A stretch of DNA of 64,000 nucleotides from Chryseosolibacter sp964493505 (lineage in GTDB: Bacteria > Bacteroidota > Bacteroidia > Cytophagales > Cyclobacteriaceae). Positions 59,891 to 64,000 of the stretch are shown here, in pieces. The position numbers and the translations under genes were made by a program. The notes under the pieces were generated by a model. The model was not told the origin of the DNA. It saw only the letters and a list, made by a program, of their open reading frames with translations, and made no database searches. Within the stretch, counting starts at the first letter, position 1. Each line of letters starts with the position of its first letter. The DNA lies in contig CAZBNP010000013.1 in NCBI GenBank assembly GCA_964493505.1, positions 62,001-126,000 of the forward strand. The letters run 5' to 3'.

Positions 59891-62412
59891 CGCGATAGGT
59901 TTAATATGCTTTGCTTAAGATGCCAGGGAATAACGTCGGCGAACGCGGTTCTTTGCTGCCCTCCTTCGGTCAACCTGATCGTCTCGCCAACGAGGCTAAA
60001 GATAACATTTTCTTCTTCGTTGCTGATACGCAGCATGGGTTGTTGATCGGCATCGAGGTTCGCGATGATTGTCCACGATCCGACCTTCACCTCCCGCGAA
60101 GAAGATTCGTTTGCATTTACAATGTTTTCCAATGTAGCCGCCGGCGATACCTGTAGTACGGCCAGAAAACGGTTACGAGGTACTTTCGCCGATGTAACCG
60201 CGCGCAAGTGCCATTGGTCTTCCTCGTATGATTTTAGTTTACCCGACGCATCCCTCGATGCACGCCAGTTGATCGCCGGCACATCGAACGTATCCCGCAG
60301 CACGAGATGTGTCGCTTCCGTGCTCCAGAGCCGGCCCACGCCTTCTGAGTTTTCAAACCGGGAGCGGAATGACCGGGTCGCCGAATCAGTCTCAATGCGC
60401 GACATGGAATGAATAAGCCACGACCACTCTACCGGTTTCGATGCTTCAAGCTCATCGTACACGACAATGATATCGGGTTTCAACAATAGCAGGTGTCGCC
60501 TGAAACGCTCGACGCCGTAATCTTCCCTTGTCTCCCCGCTTTTATAAGCCTCACTGGCATCCGCCTGCGTATAGGCTATTCGCTCACCCGCGATGAACTT
60601 GCGGACCCAGCCATACGCTTCTGTACTGTAAGGCTGACCCTCGCCGTCTACCAATATGCTGTTGTTGCTCTTCGTGTGCTGATACCATTGGGTGCGATGA
60701 GGATCGCTCATCGTGATCTTGTAGCCGGTGCGAAAGAATGTGCGCTCACCACCGTAAAGAATATTGAATGCATTCTGATCGGCAAGATAATGACCGTAAC
60801 ATCCAAAAGGACTTGATCGTATTGCAACCATCAGATTGGAGGCTGTGTTCGTGGGGTCGGAATGCATCGAAGCCAACCCGATATCGCGGAACAGTCTTCC
60901 CGACGGTAATACCGGCGTCACCGGCGGTGCGGAGACCTCGGGTATTTCATCAGAAGCAGTGAGTCGTACCCAGCGCAGAATAGATCTTGACGCCAGCTCG
61001 GGGTTTTCATATTTCCGGCACTCGTTCGCATACCACGCCGCAAGCGGGTTTCCCGTGAGCCGGGATATCTCCGTCGCGTACGCGATGTAGTCGACACCGG
61101 GCGAGAACACTTCCTCTGAATTATCCCCAAAGCCATCGGAAGATGATCCGGGCGGGATATGGTAGACAAGCCAGTCTATATTGTTCAAATACCAGGGGTG
61201 AGCTTTGATAAAATCAAACCCGGTGAATTTTTGAATAAACAGCGGTATCTCCAATACCGTTTCCATGTTCATCCGGAAATAGGACACACCCTCCACCCAT
61301 CCCCCGTCCGTTCCACCCAGTATCGGCGTACGTGCGAGAAAGATTTCATAGGCAAATCCAAGCCAGTCACCAGCCCGGTCGTCATGGCCATTCATCGCGA
61401 GGCATGTCTGGAAGAAGTAGTGCAGAATATGCTGCCAAACATGGCCGCTGAGTACACGCGCCTCCTGGTTGTTGATCCAGGACTGATAAAAACCGTCGGC
61501 CCTGACGGCGACGGCCTTCGTGAGGATACTGCGCTGCGAGGGGGTCAGCTCATCATAGAATGTGTCGAATACCAGTGCCATCGACAGCATACAACGGGCG
61601 TCGGCAAAGTCGCTCGCCACCGAACTGGTGACACCCTCCGGATCCCAGCCCGCGACTTCGATAGCAACTGCGACCGCACGCTGTTGAAATCGCGGATCTC
61701 CTGTGAGTATCCACGCCTGGCACAACCTGCTGACAGCATCATAGACATGGCTGCCGAGGGAATTACTCGCGTCCTGTCTCAGCTTCTTGGCGCGTTCTTT
61801 ATCCTTTTCGGTGCGGTCTGGCTGTCCGTCGTTTTCTTTAGGAACGGGGCGGCGCAACATATCCCCGGCTTCCGCGAGGATAGCCCTGGCGTCTTCGCGA
61901 TTCGTCATCTTCCTCAGACGCGGTATCTCCGCCTCTTCGGCGAGAACACGGGGGTGCCCTTCAGGTACACGGCTGACCAGTTCAGCCGGCGGCGGTGAAA
62001 CCAAATCAATCGCCGTGGAGGCAACGGTAAATCGCTGCCTTTCAGACCAGGTGCCGCCGGTGACGCGGTGTTGCCAAAACCACTCGCCAGACTCCAGTTT
62101 TCTGTGGGCATTAAACATCGCCCAGGGTGTCGCCTCAACGGAGATGACATTGCTTGCGAAAAGGGAATCCTTAGACAATCGCACATCATACGCGACAGAT
62201 TTTCCTTTTGCCAGAGGCCAGCGCAGTACAGGCGGATTAAATTCAACTTCCATGCCGCCGGACGGGACAGCAAAAGTCAGGTACCGTGTGTAAACAAATG
62301 GCGGGGTCGCAATTTCCTGTTCAGCGTGTGCATCTTCCTGCCCGGACGTACATCCCGACAGCCAGGCGCATGCCGTGAAGGCCAACAACCATTTTATTTC
62401 TTTTATTGTCAT
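59887..62412 (-). CDS. Heparinase II/III-like polysaccharide lyase with DUF4962, lipoprotein
   Basis: 841 aa. Lipobox WLSGC with Cys21. An N-terminal DUF4962-like, fibronectin-like part (about 40-140) is followed by the (alpha/alpha) toroid (about 160-480), with SGHVWQHI and GGTDGGWVEGVSYFRMNME. The C-terminal beta domain (about 490-830) opens with the heparinase II/III motif YGHYLADQNAFNIL and FRTGYKI. The order matches Pedobacter heparinase II (PL21). Likely action: eliminative cleavage of a uronic-acid-containing, sulfated glycan at the cell surface. Substrate (heparin/heparan, chondroitin or another glycan) cannot be fixed from sequence. Confidence 0.87.
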   Translation of the reverse strand: MTIKEIKWLLAFTACAWLSGCTSGQEDAHAEQEIATPPFVYTRYLTFAVPSGGMEVEFNPPVLRWPLAKGKSVAYDVRLSKDSLFASNVISVEATPWAMFNAHRKLESGEWFWQHRVTGGTWSERQRFTVASTAIDLVSPPPAELVSRVPEGHPRVLAEEAEIPRLRKMTNREDARAILAEAGDMLRRPVPKENDGQPDRTEKDKERAKKLRQDASNSLGSHVYDAVSRLCQAWILTGDPRFQQRAVAVAIEVAGWDPEGVTSSVASDFADARCMLSMALVFDTFYDELTPSQRSILTKAVAVRADGFYQSWINNQEARVLSGHVWQHILHYFFQTCLAMNGHDDRAGDWLGFAYEIFLARTPILGGTDGGWVEGVSYFRMNMETVLEIPLFIQKFTGFDFIKAHPWYLNNIDWLVYHIPPGSSSDGFGDNSEEVFSPGVDYIAYATEISRLTGNPLAAWYANECRKYENPELASRSILRWVRLTASDEIPEVSAPPVTPVLPSGRLFRDIGLASMHSDPTNTASNLMVAIRSSPFGCYGHYLADQNAFNILYGGERTFFRTGYKITMSDPHRTQWYQHTKSNNSILVDGEGQPYSTEAYGWVRKFIAGERIAYTQADASEAYKSGETREDYGVERFRRHLLLLKPDIIVVYDELEASKPVEWSWLIHSMSRIETDSATRSFRSRFENSEGVGRLWSTEATHLVLRDTFDVPAINWRASRDASGKLKSYEEDQWHLRAVTSAKVPRNRFLAVLQVSPAATLENIVNANESSSREVKVGSWTIIANLDADQQPMLRISNEEENVIFSLVGETIRLTEGGQQRTAFADVIPWHLKQSILNLSR

Positions 62413-62477
62413 AGCGGTTCTATCAAAATCTGTCTTCGGGTATTCACGCCTGAAGTCTGAATATCACAAGAGAAAAA

Positions 62478-64000
62478 TTATTCGATGGTAAACTCGAATA
62501 CGCAGGGAGCATATCCGGTGAAATAGACACAGTCAGCCTCCAGCTTGGGCAGCGCCCCTCTCAGCTGAGTCCAGCGATGCGCTACAACGCCTGAGCTTAC
62601 CCGAATTGTGTCATCCCCGTATTGGTAGATGACCGGCTTGCCTTTGACGGGGAAAAACGCCTTGTCAACACCGGCTTTCTCAACCACGTTTTGCAATGCG
62701 CCTCCGTTCCGAAATCCCAGCTCAAGGGTGACGGGCAGATTCAAAGGGCCATCTACCTGTACTTTAATCCGCGCGCGGGGTCCCTCCAGCGTTATAAATA
62801 TCTGCGTTTCGAGGTGCTGAACTTCCGACTTCGCACGCAGCGTACGGGGCACCGTTTTCCAGGTATCAGCTTCTTTCGGGATCATCTCAGCAGGCAATGG
62901 CTGATAATACGGTCCCTCCAGCGACATCGACATCACATAGGTGTCTCCCTTCTTTTCAAAAGCCTGACTGATGAACTGTCCTTTTCCAAAAAAGGCGGAA
63001 GATAGCCGTATGGCTTCAATAGCGGCATCGCCTTTAAAAAACGTGAAGAAGGTTGGATTGTCGGTGATCACAGACATGTCTACATTTTCTTCTCTTACCC
63101 TCACGATATCCGAATGTTCAAAATGTTTGTGATAACGGGTGGGCAACGGTGTCGGTGCCACAAGTGCTCCCAGAAGCGCGGGATCTTCCACAAAAACCGG
63201 TAACATATAAAGAAGATTACCAACCGGTACCGACTGCGTGATATACTGCACCATCCCCGAATAGCGGCTGCTCCTATCGAGCAATGCAAGCTGATTGTAC
63301 GCCTGGTAGTACTTTGCCATGTCAACGTGAAGGTATTGATCCCTTCTCCGCGACGATTCAGTCACGACATCACCGTTGGCGTGAACGAAATAAAACGTCA
63401 TGTCGAGATTCTTCCTCACGATGTCGTACAAGTGATCGTATTTCATCTTCCTGGCGATATCGAGAAGAGCTCTGTTTGTCACCGGTGTATAGATAGAAGT
63501 ACTTCGCTCGTGGTATTGTCCATCGGGATCGATATCGACACCTTCCGCAAGCCATTGACCGATCCGGGCCTCGTACTTCGCCTCCTTAAAGAAGCTGTGA
63601 AGCCAGGCCAGTGCCGCGGAAACAACCCAGCGATGATTGGGGGTGTGAATCCCGCCCACCGCAAGGGCATCACCGGCTTTTTTCAGGTATTGCTTCATCG
63701 GAACGGCAAGCCCCCCGAAAGGCAGCTTGTTGTTTTGAAGCAAGATCGAGTAAGCCACTGCCAGGGGAAAAATCGTGAATCCCAGATCGGGTGTTGAATG
63801 GAAGTTTGTCGTCACCAGGTCGATAGTTCCGTCTTCGTGCTGAAGATCAACAAGGGCACGTGCGGCCATCGTCATCCGCATCAGCAGCTCCGGCGACTTG
63901 TAGTATTTTGATTCCTTCAGCACATAGCCGCACATCAGCGTCTGAATAAAGTGCGCGGTCTGAATCGGCGACACGACGCTATCCTGGTCCAGGAGGGCGC
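62478..64000 (-). CDS. Lyase-like protein of the degradation operon, N-terminus cut by window edge
   Basis: The frame is open to the last base of the window; the GTG at 63974 is internal. About 507 residues are visible. The first ~300 are helical with a toroid character (SPIQTAHFIQTLMCGYVLKE, RALVDLQHEDGTIDLVTTNFHSTPD, GGIHTPNHRWVVSAALAWLHSFF), followed by a beta-rich part (RIKVQVDGPLNLPVTLELGF and a final FEFTIE). This two-domain plan resembles (alpha/alpha) toroid polysaccharide lyases, but I do not recognise the family or catalytic residues. It is 65 bases from the heparinase-like gene in the same direction and probably the first visible gene of the operon. Confidence 0.75.
   Translation of the reverse strand, partial: ALLDQDSVVSPIQTAHFIQTLMCGYVLKESKYYKSPELLMRMTMAARALVDLQHEDGTIDLVTTNFHSTPDLGFTIFPLAVAYSILLQNNKLPFGGLAVPMKQYLKKAGDALAVGGIHTPNHRWVVSAALAWLHSFFKEAKYEARIGQWLAEGVDIDPDGQYHERSTSIYTPVTNRALLDIARKMKYDHLYDIVRKNLDMTFYFVHANGDVVTESSRRRDQYLHVDMAKYYQAYNQLALLDRSSRYSGMVQYITQSVPVGNLLYMLPVFVEDPALLGALVAPTPLPTRYHKHFEHSDIVRVREENVDMSVITDNPTFFTFFKGDAAIEAIRLSSAFFGKGQFISQAFEKKGDTYVMSMSLEGPYYQPLPAEMIPKEADTWKTVPRTLRAKSEVQHLETQIFITLEGPRARIKVQVDGPLNLPVTLELGFRNGGALQNVVEKAGVDKAFFPVKGKPVIYQYGDDTIRVSSGVVAHRWTQLRGALPKLEADCVYFTGYAPCVFEFTIE

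Noticed and set aside
59213..61998. Open frames of about 280 aa opposite the sulfatase and heparinase-like genes
   Set aside because: Antisense to clear conserved domains and overlapping each other; composition is typical of shadow frames.

Overview
The window comes from a Bacteroidota genome, most likely a Cytophagales-type gliding bacterium; the rank below phylum is an inference. The evidence is a very large secreted protein ending in a gliding-motility/type IX secretion sorting domain, a Bacteroidota 'putative porin', a menaquinone (men) operon, a near absence of Shine-Dalgarno sequences, and TAnnTTTG-like -7 boxes. The sequence looks chromosomal: housekeeping genes (lpxK, nif3-like, men, yebC-like, one tRNA) are mixed with accessory blocks. 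No insertion sequence, phage, CRISPR array, rRNA or origin was seen, and no stretch over about 300 bases lacks a gene.

Layout. (1) 1-3.2 kb: a histidine kinase (cut by the left edge) coupled to an NtrC-type sigma-54 activator. After a heptamer repeat array come a near-palindrome, a sigma-54-like promoter, a small 8-cysteine protein and a MORN-type protein. (2) 3.3-5.5 kb: tRNA(CAT), an SDR oxidoreductase and a glycosyltransferase. (3) 5.6-8.9 kb: the T9SS-exported SBBP/PKD protein. (4) 9-14.3 kb: the tesA / ybbA / ybbP set, laid out as in E. coli, a second heptamer array and a MacB-like permease. (5) 14.5-22.9 kb: a secreted protein, a porin, lpxK, a Nif3-like protein, a coiled-coil protein with a degraded zinc ribbon, a TPR protein and a phosphatase. 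(6) 23-28.3 kb: menI-menF-menD-menB-menE, without menC, menA or menH.

(7) 28.4-51 kb: a large exopolysaccharide region. It holds a lone receiver, a sugar-1-phosphate transferase fused to a pseudo-receiver, several glycosyltransferases, an SGNH hydrolase plus acyltransferase-3 pair (O-acetylation), a secreted beta-helix protein, a DprE1/DprE2 pair beside a GT-C-like membrane protein, a Wzy-like polymerase/ligase, a half-length TolC-like protein, a Wzc-like protein with a degenerate kinase site, and a carbamoyltransferase-DUF5989-SxtJ cassette. Together they can be read as a chain: initiation on lipid carrier, sugar addition (possibly arabinofuranose), acetylation and carbamoylation, polymerisation and export.

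(8) 51-55.3 kb: a YebC-like regulator, an LTA-synthase-family enzyme, and an arsenosugar-type radical SAM protein (ArsS) with its peroxidase-like partner. (9) 55.3-64 kb: a co-directional degradation operon of three formylglycine sulfatases, a heparinase II/III-like lyase and a second, truncated lyase-like protein. This suggests use of a sulfated uronic-acid polysaccharide.

The most unusual points are the self-contained NtrC / sigma-54 / Cys-rich module, the DprE1-DprE2-GT-C neighbourhood in a Gram-negative EPS locus, the pseudo-receiver fused to the initiating transferase, and a perfect 20-bp hairpin spanning the sxtJ-like stop codon.
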